A stretch of 64,000 bases of DNA, taken from contig NW_025064925.1 of NCBI RefSeq assembly GCF_019112545.1, forward strand, positions 218,855-282,854, read 5' to 3'. Positions 1 to 12,287 of the stretch are shown here, piece after piece. Under the pieces are notes generated by a model. It was not told the DNA's origin, did no database searches, and saw only the letters and a program-made list of their open reading frames with translations. The stretch's first letter is position 1, and each line of letters starts with the position of its first letter. The position numbers were made by a program, and so were the translations under genes. Origin of the DNA: Guyanagaster necrorhizus (taxonomy: Eukaryota > Basidiomycota > Agaricomycetes > Agaricales > Physalacriaceae).

Positions 1-1842
1 TGTTGGTACTGAAGTAGTAGTCACACCAAGAGTTTATGAGTTTGATCAGTATATTGACTTCAGCTGAGACTGGAGCATATCCCTGTGTATTACTGACTTA
101 TATACTGTATAGAAAAGTCTGTATGATCAGGCACAAAGCCTGTGTCCCAGTGCCTCAAACCCAGCTAAGATGGCTGAGCATGATCAGTCTTTGATCAAGC
201 CACAAGACAAGGCAGTTCCCAATCAAACCACAAACTAAGGCAGCCAGACATGATTTAGAGGCTAAAATCATGACATGCAGCTTCAGATGACTGCATTGAC
301 TTAGACAGAGCATGGATTGATGCTAAAATGGCCAGAACAAATAAGACCAAGAAGGAAAAGGGACATGCCAAGGTGCTAGCCCACTATGAATCCTCTTACT
401 GAGTCCCACACCAATCTCTGCAAGTTTCAGTAGAGAGCTGAGACAGTTGGAACAGTCAAAATATCTTCTGTTCCCACAGTAGCTCACTGCTGTCTTTCTG
501 TGGAGGCTTCTTTGGTAGCACTGGCCTAGATGATGAGATGCTGATGGATCTGCTAGTAGGACTGGCACAACTGAGACCCCCAGCAGGACTGCAACCACTG
601 GCACCAAGTGGGTTAGACTCCTAACTGCAGTCAGTGCTCAGACTATGCAAATCACTTCCACCCTCAGATCTGGACAACCTCTAGACAGATGCTACTTCTT
701 CCTGCTAGGCTATGGAAAGACAAATGGCCTGACCTTATATGTCTGAACTGGCTCAAGAGCAACTACTAAGATGTTGACCAGCTCCTATAGCAGTGCACTC
801 ATTACTTTGAGTATAATTATTACTTCTTCAACATGACTATTCACAGGTGGTATTTGCCCAACAGTTATTTGATGACAAGGCCAGGGACTGGTGGCAGATG
901 CAAAGCTGTCAGTACTGGGTCATGAGTCTTGGCTGGTATCAATACCCAATGGGCTGAATTCATCTACCTCTTCAAGACAAGAATTGAGGATGCAGCCAAG
1001 AAGAACAAGGCCCACTCCAAGTTGCAGGAGTATAAACAATACAAGAAGGAAGCTGGTGAATTCTTCACCCAGTTTGAGGAGCTCATCATTGCAGACAGGC
1101 CTGAGTATGATGAGATGACCTTGTCTTCTATCTTTGATGTCATGTGAACCACATCTTAATGAATGATACATTCAAGGTCATGGCCTTACCAGTAGAATAT
1201 GAGAGCTTCAAGCAGAAGGTCCTTGGTCCTTTACCTCAATGGATAATGCTGTATCTGGAACAAGGATCTCAGAGGCAGTCTGCAAGATGGACAACAAGAC
1301 AAGACTGGCAGAGACCAACTCACTTGTCAAGATTGTTGAGATGCAACTAGCACCACATATAGTGAGTAAGGCCAGCTCAGGGACATCAATGTCCTCTGTG
1401 AAGAGGGTAAATGCTTCAATTGTGGTAAGAAGGGCCACATGTACCATCATAAGGCATGGATGAGCACTTATTGGTATCCTTGGTGTAACAGTGGCCAAGT
1501 GGTAGCTGTGGTTTGAGTCATGTAACTATTTCAATGACTTTGAATGGTACATTTCCCCCCCCTCTCTCTCATAGATGTTCTGGGATGTGCATCTGCAGAC
1601 TTGTGACTTGTGATTTGTCACCCATGAGGACAAAAAGAGAAAATGCTATTTATATACCTACTACAATTGTGGAAATGTGGAGGATTGGCATTGGATTATT
1701 AGATGTTTGGTTGGCCAACACTTGAGCCTTGCTTTTTGAAATCATTAGCAGAGATGGCTTTGTCTGAAGGCCAGTTCAATGTTCTTTCATCCTTGTACTT
1801 GAGGACCAACTTGATATATTGAGATACAGGATTACATGCAGG
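1..1842 (+). mobile_element. Decayed Ty3/Gypsy-type retroelement fragment (Gag region)
   Basis: Short plus-strand open stretches at about 929-1147 and 1144-1230 read like a retrotransposon Gag: helical and charged, with WAEFIYLFKTRIEDA near the start and a YKKEAGEFFTQFEEL segment. Around 1400-1450, interrupted frames give a zinc-knuckle-like CFNCGKKGH stretch. No complete frame remains and no protease or polymerase is seen. I see no CpG in the stretch, although TpG and CpA are common, so it was probably hypermutated. Assignment to Gypsy rests on Gag style only, so the class is an inference. The CpG-free character stops at the tRNA-like gene that follows. Confidence 0.55.
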
Positions 1843-1935
1843 TTGGGTATGGTGTAGTGGCTAACATTACCGCGTTTCATGAAATACTTCTGAGAAGTGT
1901 ACACGGTAGTATAGGGTTCGATTCCCTGTATCCGA
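1843..1935 (+). tRNA. tRNA-Glu(UUC)-like gene with a short intron
   Basis: The acceptor arms TTGGGTA and TATCCGA pair over all 7 positions (two G-U). The T arm is TAGGG-TTCGATT-CCCTG with 5 pairs, and the D arm is GTGT-AGTGGCTA-ACAT. The anticodon arm starts ACCGC with loop GTTTCA, placing anticodon TTC at 34-36, and closes with CGGT after about 20 extra bases that would be an intron just 3' of the anticodon. One pair of the anticodon stem (C31-A39) is lost. It resembles eukaryotic tRNA-Glu in the D loop and T loop. It may be a working gene or a recent pseudogene; it is the best preserved of the many tRNA-like units in the window. Confidence 0.55.
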
Positions 1936-2979
1936 ATTAATAATGCCTCCGGAGTACTTTTTTTCCTCTGCTCATTTTACACTGGGGTGTACCGCGGAGC
2001 ACGTTTTGGCTATCGTACCTTCCTTCTCAGCCTCCCAGGTGTTCGGAGCTTCGAGGTCACTCTATATTGTAAGGGACACAATGTATCTGTCTGGAATTAT
2101 AATTTTGTTGATTTCCTGGCATATGTTTCGAAGGCGCGTGGAATCCTTCTGTTTAGATTTATTCAATAATCTCGAATTTACCAGGCTATCTGCGAGGTCT
2201 ACTCCTCACACTCCATATTGATGAGTGTGGATTGAAGGCTTTATTGTGGGTGACCGTGGTGGTAGTCTTGAAGTTCAAATATTCGCCTTGTTTATGGTCG
2301 CTTCTCTTGTCGGTATAGGACGATTTACTGTAAATGTCCATAGTAGTTTTATCTCAGACGGTCTCGTCGGCGTTTTCTCGCATTTGGCGGTATGTCAAAT
2401 CTTTCTTCAAGACGATATATTCTCCGTATAACGTATGACTTTCCGTTGCATTCGCTGAGAGGTAGTTCACGCTGCTTTCATTGCGCCGCGATATCCGACA
2501 GTTAACACCATAAGTAAAGGGACAGCCGGGTCCATAGAGAGATTCTTTATTTATCCCAGTCTCGAGTCCTTCCAAAGTTTAAACTCACCTAATGGAGAAA
2601 TTCAGTATTAAGTCTTGGCTCTATGTGAACGATGGGTAGCTGATAGTCGCTAATGTTTCGCGCACCCACCAGATTCCGTTGCTGTGGTGATGTAAACGCT
2701 TTCGGTATTCAATCAGTATCATGAAAGAACAGCGCGCTGTTCATGATTTATCTGCCGTTGCATTGCATAAGGGTTCATGGAATATCTCGGTGGAAAGTTG
2801 CATAGAGAGACAAAGAGTTGATAACAACCCGTCGTTCAGAGACGAGGATCCGGGCCGAAGGAAATTTGACTATGATGTAACCCCCGTGGCTTCGTCACGT
2901 GATATATTTAGGGCAGGAGGAACTCCACGGTGTCGGACGTGTCGATCGGGGTCCTATTGCACGAATCTCCTCCACCATC
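1936..2979. other. Intergenic stretch upstream of SEC31, no gene recognised
   Basis: Normal CpG content returns here. Short open frames exist on both strands, but none has a recognisable motif or consistent splice structure. It probably holds the SEC31 promoter and 5' leader near its right end. Confidence 0.5.
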
Positions 2980-5900
2980 ATGAAATTGAAAGAGATCCAC
3001 AGGACTTCCACATTCACCTGGTCTCCGTCCTCCTCTCTTCCTCTTATTGCGACAGGGACGGTCGCCGGTGCCCTCGACGAATCGTTCAGCAACGAAAGCC
3101 AGCTCGAAATCTGGGCTCCCAATTTCCTCGACAAAAATGAATTTGACCTGGGGATACAGGGCCAGTCGGGACCGAAAGGCGCCATGAAGGATACAGCGAG
3201 GTGCGTTGTGTGGTCGTTAGACTGATGAGTCCATGTTGATAATGCCAACGTAGGTTCAACCGCTTGACATGGGGGTACGTCGACAGTAGTCGACTACAGG
3301 GGGTCATTGCGGCGGGTATGGAGAACGGAGAGCTGGCACTGTGGGATCCAGCGAAGATCCTTGCCGGTGATAGGTGCGTGTCTGTGTTGTAGGCTTTTTT
3401 TTTTTCCCTCTGAACGCGTCCGACAGCTCCAGTGAATCCCTCATCTTGCGGAATAACAACCACACCGGACCCATCAGAGCCTTGGATTTTAATCCCTTGC
3501 AGACTCACCTCTTGTCGTCGGGTGCCGTTAATGGAGAGGTTTGTATTCGTCGGTCTGTGCAACGGTGTTCACTCTGATCTTGGTGTAGGTCTGTATATGG
3601 GACCTCAAGGACCCTACGAAGCCATATGCTCCGACCCCCGGATCCAGGAGCACGAAGCTGGACGAGATTACCTCTGTTGCATGGAATCAACAAGTCCCGT
3701 ATGTTCTTGCTGGAGCGAGCACGACTGGTTACACCGTTGTCTGGGATCTCCGAGGGAAGCGCGAGGTCGTTGCCCTCGCGTACGGAGGTGGGGCTGGAAC
3801 CCTGGCAGGCCAAGTCAGCGCGACGAATAGCCTTGCTCTTGGTGGTCGAAGAGGAATGAGCGCCATTGCTTGGCATCCAGATAACGTGCGCCTTGTCGAT
3901 GTTTCGTTTGTGGGAGCATGCTTACTCTTTCCATCTAGGCGACCAGACTTGTTACGGCGTCCGAAGACGATTCCTCTCCGATTATCATGGTCTGGGACCT
4001 TCGTAACGCGCGCGCTCCCGAGAAAATCCTCACCGGCCACGAGAAGGGCGTTCTGTCTCTCTCTTGGTGCAAGCAAGATGCTGATATGCTCTTGTCTTGT
4101 GGCAAGGACAACAGGGCTCTCTGTTGGAACCCCCAAACATCGGAGATCATTGGCGAGCTCCCGAGCGCGTCGAACTGGGCTTTCCAAGTCGAATGGTGTC
4201 CTCGCAACCCTGACCTCCTTGCTACCGCCTTTTTCGACGGTACCGTTGGCATCCATTCCATCCAATCGACCAATGAACCACCCGCCGTAGCTACTTCTGC
4301 CGCGGCTGGGAATGGCGCCGACATATTTGATTCCACGGGGTATTCACAGGCCCAAGGCGGCACCCTTTCCCTCAAGCAGCCGCCGAAATGGCTGCGACGC
4401 CCAGCGTCGAACTCTTTTGGTTTTGGCGGCAAGCTGGTGTCGGTGTCTAACCTTCCTTCTGCACAAGGGAAGCACCAGAGCGCTGTCGTCCATCTACGAA
4501 AAGTCGTCACCGAGCAAGACCTAGTCGTGCAAGCGACGAAGTTGAAGGCGGCCATCGAAGGAGACTCCCTGAAGGCCTTTGCGCGGGAGAAGGCGGACGG
4601 GACGCCTAGTGAGCAGGAGGCGTGGAAGGCTTTGCTCAGTCTCTTCCAAGCGGATTCTCGAGATGAGTTGGTGACACTGTTGGGCTTTTCCAAAGCAGAT
4701 ATCGCGGCTCGCGTCGCGGAGGCGGTCGAGAAGCTCAAGCTAGCAAAAGAGTCTTCGGAGGAGGAAGTTGATACTGAGGGAAACGATTTTGAGTTGAAGC
4801 CCCACGAACCTGTGGTCTCGTTTGCCGAAGAACATACTTTCCACGTTGCGAGTGACGACGAACCTTTTGGAGGGACAATCGAGAAGACGCCTTCGGAGAT
4901 CAGTGCCGATGCTACCTCTGAGGGTACACGTCTAGCTGACGCTGAGTCTACCACGACGGCGCCTTCTCTGTTTGGTGATGATGGTCCAGGAATGCCTCAG
5001 CGAGACGTTGCAGGAGCCGACTTCTTCAGCAGCATCGGCCTCTCAGGAGAGAGTGTACCTCCTATGGATGTACCTCATACTAACTACGGTATCGACTCGT
5101 CGGTCGCTGCGACTATTGGTTCTGGACCTTCGTCGGTGACGTCTGAGACATCGAAGAGCAATACCTTCAAGATCTATCCGGCTGATGAGTCCGAGACTGA
5201 TCGTCTGGTTACCAAGGCTCTCGTCCTTGGCGACTTTGACTCTGCTGTGTCGTTGTGTCTTTCCTCGGACAGATTCGCAGACGCTATCCTTCTCGCAGCA
5301 AGAGGAGGTCCCGAGCTTTTGCAACGGACCCAAAAGACGTACTTTGACCGCCGTACCAACACCTACCCCTACCTCCGACTCTTCCAGTCCATCGTCACCA
5401 ACGACTTGTCTGACATTGTTCAAAACGCGGGTCTGCAGGAATGGCAAGAGATCTTTGTCGTCATCTGTACGTTTGCGGGCAAGGAAGAGTTCTCGACCCT
5501 CGCTGAACAGCTTGGTCGGCGGTTGGAGTTCCAGTTTGCGGTGTCTAACGCGTCCGAAGACTTTGTCCAGGCATCTCAGTTCCGCAAGTATGCCATCTTG
5601 ACGTATTTAGCTGCGGCGAGGTTGGAGCGGATCGCTAGTATTTGGTCGGAGGAGATGGCTGAGCAGGAGTCGGTACTGTTGGAGGACACGAAGCATCAAG
5701 TAGACTCATACTATACTGTGCATGCTCAAGCACTGCAGTCCTTTATTGAAAAAGTAACGGTCTTCCGTTCGGCTACGAAATATGTCGATGGCGATCTCCA
5801 GCAAGACTCTGATACCGGGACGTTCAAACTCGCGAACCTGTACGATCGGTACTTTGAGTATGCGTCTCTTCTCGCGTCACAGGGTTTGGTCGAGGAGGCG

Positions 5901-7492
5901 ACGGTGTTTTTGAAGCTGACGCCTAGTGGTTACAAGGGACCTGGGAGTGTGATTAGAGAGAGGCTGCTTACGACAAAGACGGAGCCGGCGGGGACCAGTA
6001 CGATTAAGATTGCTACGAAGGCTCTTCCGGCTCAATCTACAACGTACTCTGTTTATCCGCCGTCGTTTTCTGCAGGTCCTCAGACGGCGGCGACAGGTCC
6101 CTCTCCTTATACGTCCTCGTTCTCTGCGGGTCCTCAATCAGCGACGACAGGCGTTTCTCCTTATGCGCCGTATGCGCCGTCTGTCCCTGCTCCTACGAAT
6201 CCTGCGTATGCGCCCCCATCGAATGTGGGAGTGCCAGCTCCTGGGTTCAATACGTTCACTCAGGGACAGTCGTTGACGCAGCCGCCACATCTCCGTGCAA
6301 CTCTTCCCCCACGTCAGCCTCCTGCTCCCGTTCCTCCTCCTCCCAAACGTACCGAAAACGGAGGATGGAATGATGCGCCGGTAGTTGATAATTCGCGTAG
6401 CCCTAGCGCACCTTTTCCGTCCAAACCTGCTGCGATTACCTCGCCGTTCCCCAACTCTACCCCGGAACCTACGCTTGGGGGACACGTCCTGCCGCCTCGT
6501 CCTGGTAGTGTTGGTGGTGCTAAAATGCCGCTCCCGCCTCCGCCGGCTCGGGGGATGTATCCTCCTCCTGTGAGACCGCCTTCTGGGGCTACTAGGATCA
6601 CGTCTCCGCCTCCTCGATTGCCGACGCCTAGTCAGTACGCGCCTCGTGCGCCGGTAGCGGGACAGACACCTCCTTCAGGCCAGTTTGCTCGTGCCCCTCA
6701 GCAACAGCACCATCCTCATCCTCCTCCCCCATCGGGACCGTACATTCGTGCTACTCCGCCACCAGGTCCTGGACCGTACGCTCATGCTTCTCCTTCTGAG
6801 CAAGCTGGTCCGTACGGTCCTGCTCAGGTCGGGCCGTATGCTCCAGCGCATGGTGATGGAGCATATGCGCCTCCTCCGAGTGTTCAGCCACCGCCTATGA
6901 ATCAGGCGCCTCCACCACCACCGCCGCCGCCGCCGCCAGCAGCAGCAGCAGCAGCATCTCGTGCAGTAAATGCGCCTCCTGCACCAAAATATCGTACGTG
7001 GATGATTAACAATGTGTTCTGACATGATCTGATGGAATGTGTAGCTCCTGGGGATCGTACGCATATTCCTGATAACCTCCGTCCTGCGTATGAGATTCTG
7101 TCTGCGCAGTTGAGTCACATGAGGCAGGTCACACCGGTATGATTTTCGTTTCCGTTTTTGGTTTTGAGCTGATGGATGGGATGGATGTAGCCTACGCAAA
7201 GACGCAAGGTGGACGATGTAGAGAGGCGGGTCAGTCCGTTGTTTGATGCGTTGAATTGTGAGACGTTGTCGAAGCCTGTTGCTGATCAGCTGTTGGTGTT
7301 GACGAGAGGTAAGTGGTTTTGGTTTATTTTGCGGGGGTTTGAGACGTTCGTTGATGGTGTTGCTTAGCGATGGAAGTTCATGATCGGCCTGCAGCGTTGG
7401 CGATTCATGTGGATTTGTTGACGAAAGGGTCGCAGACGGATGATATTGCGTTGTGGATGTCGGGTGTTAAGCAGTTGATTATGCGGTTGTAG
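2980..7492 (+). CDS. SEC31: Protein transport protein SEC31 (COPII outer coat)
   Basis: Eight exons join in phase: 2980-3200, 3254-3373, 3427-3538, 3589-3885, 3939-6993, 7045-7136, 7191-7308, 7368-7492, giving 1379 aa, close to the usual Sec31 length. SEC31 pairs with SEC13 to form the outer cage of COPII vesicles leaving the ER. The start [16 protein letters not shown] is the typical Sec31 N-terminus leading into a WD40 propeller (about residues 1-350, with repeats such as [29 protein letters not shown] and ALCWNPQT). A helical region follows (about 500-900, containing [19 protein letters not shown]), then a long Pro/Gly/Tyr-rich segment (about 930-1268) of the kind that binds SEC23, and a helical C-terminus. 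All introns are 43-54 nt with GT-AG ends. The gene is intact and single; the arginine-rich open frames antisense to it are composition artefacts. Confidence 0.96.
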
Positions 7493-10324
7493 GATTTGGA
7501 TATGTGCTTTTTTTTTCGTTCTTTTTAGAATGGACGACAATGAATGCTTTATTATGAAGGCGAAGCCGGGGTTTCTTGTTATGTGGGCCAACGTTAAGGG
7601 TTGCATTAATTTTTGACTGACAAGATAGAGATCAGCGAGAAGGACTTTTTGACTCGTAGTTCGAGCTTAACTAACATTCTTGCTCAGGTGAGCTGGATGA
7701 TGACTGTTAATAATAGAGAGGGTCCGTCGCGTACCGTCCAAATAAGAAAAAAACACAAAGGTCAAAGAGTACAATTGTATTTTTGATGCGGGTAATTGAA
7801 CCCCAGATAGCAAGACCGGCTATTAGACCACTGACGTCGACGTTGATCTTGGCACAAGGAAGGACCGGACGGAATTATCCGATTCAGCTTCGTTTCGGGC
7901 GAGGTGTAGAAAATTTTTTTTAATTCCTCAGAACAGAGAAAGGTTAGTCGTGTCCAAGTTTCTTTCTTTCTCTGGAAGATGATGCTGTCTGTTCCCCAAA
8001 GGCCGTGCGCTGTATCATAGTACTCAGACTTTCTCGAGTTTTTTTGGGGGTCTGCACTTGATAGCTGTGTCGAGGTGGACTTGCCCTCCCTGTCGATCTT
8101 CTCTTTGCGATGGACTACCTACATAAACGCTCTCGTTCTTTGCACTTGGGTATAGCACAACTTATAGGGTTATCATAGAGCTTGGTGGTTCGATTCCTTA
8201 GGTCTGAATGTGTAGTTGCCTTTGCCATTGATTTTTTTCACGGGCGCCACACGAGTCAATGGTGTTGGTCCTCGTTATCCACTCTATCTGCTTCAGAGAT
8301 TAGCTACTACTGTTCTGGAACTGTTGGTCTCCTGATGGCGCCAGGAAGTTCGCTCTCCTCCAGTCTAGAGCCGGGAGTTGGAGGGCTCGCTGATATCGTA
8401 CAAGCAGCCATCGGACTCGTATATGGGGTACTTGGTGGCTGGTGAGCTGTAAAGGATTGATTCCCTATATTCGAGAGGATTTCTAATAGTGTTTGAATGT
8501 TTTTATGCGGTTCGCTCAAGCGTTTATCGTCGCCCTACATATCCACTGCATCAAGTGGGAACGATTGTTATACTCTACTCGAATGTAGTTTATCAATTCT
8601 TGACGTGGCGGAAAAGGTTTTTTTGTTTGGACGACTTTCTCAGTGGCAGAGTATGGCGAAAAACATACTAATGGCGTGGTGACTGACAACAAAGCCAAGT
8701 AGATATCACGGCAAAAGATCTTGACGCGAAGATGATAGCGCGAACCAGATCGAATTTCCAATTACTCTGTCATGCGAACCCTAATCTTATCGGATCACTC
8801 TTACTGCTGTCATCACCGTTCTGTTGTCTTCTGAGTGTTTTCTCCTTCCTCTACGGACCTGTCAAGTTGTGTAATGATATCGGTTAATTGATTCTTCTCC
8901 CTTCTACCCAATCCCTGAAGAGGCCTGATAAACTTTGACCCAGTATGGACTGTTACTCTGACATGACACCCGCGTGAATATGTTGGAAAGTTGCCCGACG
9001 TGTGGGCTACCTTTCTGTCGCGTCTCTGACGGCAGGGGAAATGTAGGGATCTTATGCTCACAATCGAGAGCTTCATGATCGATTTAGCGCCTGTTTCCAG
9101 CGTCTTCTGGGCGAACGTTATTCAGTATGCAACCGTCGAGCATTGCGAAAAGAAACACGCTTAGCGTCGAGTACGGAATAAGTCACCTCCTGGCGTTGGC
9201 CTCTACAACCAACCATCATAACCCCGACCGATTATGGAAGCCTTCAGCTTCAGGTACGAACGATATCACTATCATAGTTACCTCATTCTGTGGACAATAT
9301 AGATTGGGGCGGTTACACATTCAATTGGCCAGCAGGTGCTCTTCATCTCTCAAATACTACTTTTCTGTGAATTGATCGTCCTTCGTTTAGCGTTTTCCTT
9401 ATATTTTTAACTGATATTCAGGGGTATTTCTCAGCGTCGGTTGCGCTTGTACTGGAGGCAATTCGATGCGGACGTTTCTCAACCCAATGATAGCTTGTTC
9501 TACTATTCGCGAAGTTTGTACCCTTATCTTTACGCCCTTTTCCGTGTGTGTAGTGCGGACCTCTGACAATGATCTGATTTACACAGTTCCGTCCACAGAA
9601 TTGCAGTAACCGACATAAAGATGCTTGTTGAAAGAACAAAGCGTCACTGCACGCAATGAAGCCGATGATTGGTGGCCTTTCGTCCTTCGATTTCAGAGCC
9701 AGAGGGGAAAGACATCTCTGCTAGTGTCGTCAACCCTTTCATCAGCAAAGAACGATGATTCCTCGGTAAGTAAAAATTTACGAGCCGGTCATCATTGTTC
9801 CTTATGATTCAGCAGAGGGGAAGTCCCGCGACGTACACGGACAAATTTCAGTAACATTATTTGCCTTAATTCGTCATAGTGAGTGCGTAAAAGAGAACCA
9901 TTGCTAGACATAGGGTGAATTCTGATCACGAAGAAGAGCATTGTTGTATGATGGCCTATCTTCCCTGCTCGAGGTTCACATCCGATTTGCCTGCCAACTC
10001 CCCCTAGTCCGAGCGATATAATATGGCCTGGAGCGTTGTCAGAAATGGAATCGGAACTGTTGTGTGGATGTCGGACTCGGACATGGCGGGCGTTTATAAA
10101 GTAAGCGATCTTTGTTTTGTGTTCGGTATTTTTGCGTTCATTGTGCTTCAAGAAAGACTCCACTGGTTAATCAAGAAAACATGTGGCCTCTCCGTTAATA
10201 TATATGATTGTGATCTGTATAATCGTTGATATCATTTGTGCCTTACCTCTAAAAGCGTTGAATAAAAGAAGGAGAAAATCCTGGAAGTATTCATGCTCTT
10301 ATATAATACTACTCTGGCCTATGA
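7493..10324. other. Intergenic region with scattered tRNA-like relics
   Basis: No protein gene is supported. Isolated tRNA-like 3' halves occur at 7788-7842 (minus), about 8160-8210 (plus, GGTTCGATTCC) and about 8415-8475 (plus, degenerate). They are the same type as the arrays at 14-34 kb but are not embedded in them. The rest looks like ordinary intergenic DNA with CpG present. Confidence 0.45.
7788..7842 (-). repeat. tRNA-like relic (A-box/B-box pair)
   Basis: Read on the minus strand it has GTGGTCTAATAGCC followed about 20 nt later by GGGGTTCAATTACCC. This is the D-arm and T-arm layout of tRNA-Glu-like units, but the anticodon arm is shortened and the acceptor poorly paired. It is likely a pseudo-tRNA. 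Confidence 0.4.
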
Positions 10325-12287
10325 TTACAATTTGCTATCCCCATGTGTTTCCAGCGACTCCACATACCTATCCCATCGTTGATTCGAGACGATGGGCGCT
10401 ACTGCGTATGGTTCTACATCGAGCATCTCCAACAGCTGATCCAATTGTGGAAGAAGAGCAGATGCAGCACCGACTTCAAACTCAATCTGCTTCTCCCGAG
10501 ATACTTTCCCTTTCTCTGAGAACCAGGCTGGGTCAGCTACCATCGCGCTCGCAACAAACATGTCGACGATGGCGGAATCCAAGTTCCTTTCACAAGCAGC
10601 ATCGTATGCCATACGCAATCCAATGGCTTCGATCAGAGGCTGGCAGTGTGGGAGAAGCACCCTTTCTGCGGGTGTGTTCCTGTGATCGGGAAATGATGCT
10701 AATTTTGTATAGAGCACCATCAATAAGTCCTGTTCGCGTTTGTGAAGAAGACTGTTGGGATATGCGGTCGGAGGAGGGGAAAGACGACCTAATAGAACGT
10801 CGATGGCAAATCCTAGTAAAAATAAAAAGTACACGTTAGATATGTATGTTGTATGGGATAATACACGCACGTATAGATATTGCCAGAATATCACCTTCGG
10901 CTATGGTGGCGCCTCGCATGTCAGCCTGAATCACCGGTGTTATTGAAGATAAAAACAACACAGGAAATAATAATCACATTCAAGACCGAAATTTGGTTCA
11001 CTTCGGAAAGTCCTTGTGCCCCACATCGCATTCCAAGAGTTAGGGTCGTGGTACTGGTCAGTTTCATGACCGTCGTCTTGAAGATGGCAGCGATGAAATG
11101 TTTCACAGATAGATCCTCAGCATTTACATACTTCTCTCGAGATGTTTCTCCAAACGCGGCCAATACGAGCGTCTGAGCAATGGCCGCAAGGACGGGCGTA
11201 GACTGAGTGACAAACGACATGATCTCCCTTGGCTGTCCAGTGGATGAGTCAACCACTCGACGCCGAAGACTGTACTTTGCTGCGATGTACGATGAAATCA
11301 TCATGGACGAAATTCCGAAAGTACCCATGGACAATGTCCCCGAAATGACGCGAGATATGTTGAAAAAGAACGCGGTACGGAGATTTTTCGGTCGATCAAG
11401 TGATCCTAATAAGGCAGACGATGGCAGGTGAACGTTCTTGAAGTACGTCAAGCAGTGCTTTACTGGACGAGCTCCGCCGCGAGGAGAAAGGACCCTGTAA
11501 ATATGATTAGCATCCCTCTTGGTGGAAGAATGATATTTTATATGAACTTAGATATGATTCCTTCATTCATATTTCTTCCGTCGTGAAGGTTAACAAGAAA
11601 GACCTTCGGTCCGTGATCTTGCCCCCTGACAAGGAGACGACCGTGTACGATTGAAACGCAAGGAACTCCGGATGGAGAAGTCGGTGGCATGAACCTTTTC
11701 ATATGTATCAGTCAAATGTTATTTAAAAGGGCACTACTGACTTTGCTGCATGGGCTACTGGGGTGTGAAGCTCGAACTCTCCACTCTGTAGTAAGGTCGC
11801 TGTGGTCTCCATGTTAATAACATCGAGACCATGTCCGAGTTCTGTAAGACAATATTGTCCGCTGGATGACAAGGATTAAAACGAGAAGCCGCCATTCGGG
11901 AATGTCAGACGCACTTCAATTCGAAACTTAAGAGTCGATCAACAATATCCTTGAGGTCGGGACGATGGTCCAGATACATCGCCAATGTTCCAATGCAGAG
12001 GTTGTAGTGAATGGTTAAGATTGTCCCCACGGAAAAATCCATGACAAGTATAGGATCGTTATGGAACTCCCAATACCTCGGTGTAACATTAAGAACATCT
12101 TCGGCGGTCAGGTCTTTTGGCAGCGATGAGCACCTTCAAAGATTACGAGGGATTATCGAGACTTACTGAAATGTTGCACGACAGACTTGCACCTTTCATA
12201 TGTAAGTTTTACGCGCTCCTCGAAAGACAAATTCTCAGAACGAATCTGCCACAAGGTTGTCGTAGCTAGCTGAGATGTAGATCGCAT
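10325..12287 (-). CDS. Peroxisomal acyl-CoA oxidase/dehydrogenase-like flavoprotein
   Basis: Seven exons on the minus strand join in phase (12287-12193, 12133-11915, 11861-11742, 11694-11548, 11494-10987, 10925-10871, 10812-10325) to give 543 aa. The order of conserved blocks is that of the acyl-CoA dehydrogenase/oxidase fold: an N-terminal helical domain, then GQYCLTELGHGLD (flavin-contacting strand, about residue 105), the FMPPTSPSG and VHGRLLV beta domain, LTYFKNVHLPSSALLG, then helical RVISGTLSMGTFGISSM and GMRCGAQGL with DMRGATIAEGDILAIS. The last three residues are SKL, a canonical peroxisomal targeting signal 1, so the enzyme most likely works in peroxisomal beta-oxidation or oxidation of a special acyl-CoA. 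Substrate is not predictable. The gene has normal introns (47-61 nt) and no breaks. It could equally be called an acyl-CoA dehydrogenase NM-domain protein. Confidence 0.9.

Noticed and set aside
5877..7199. Long arginine-rich open frames antisense to SEC31
   Set aside because: They mirror the Pro/Gly-rich coding strand of the SEC31 gene and have no splice or start context of their own.
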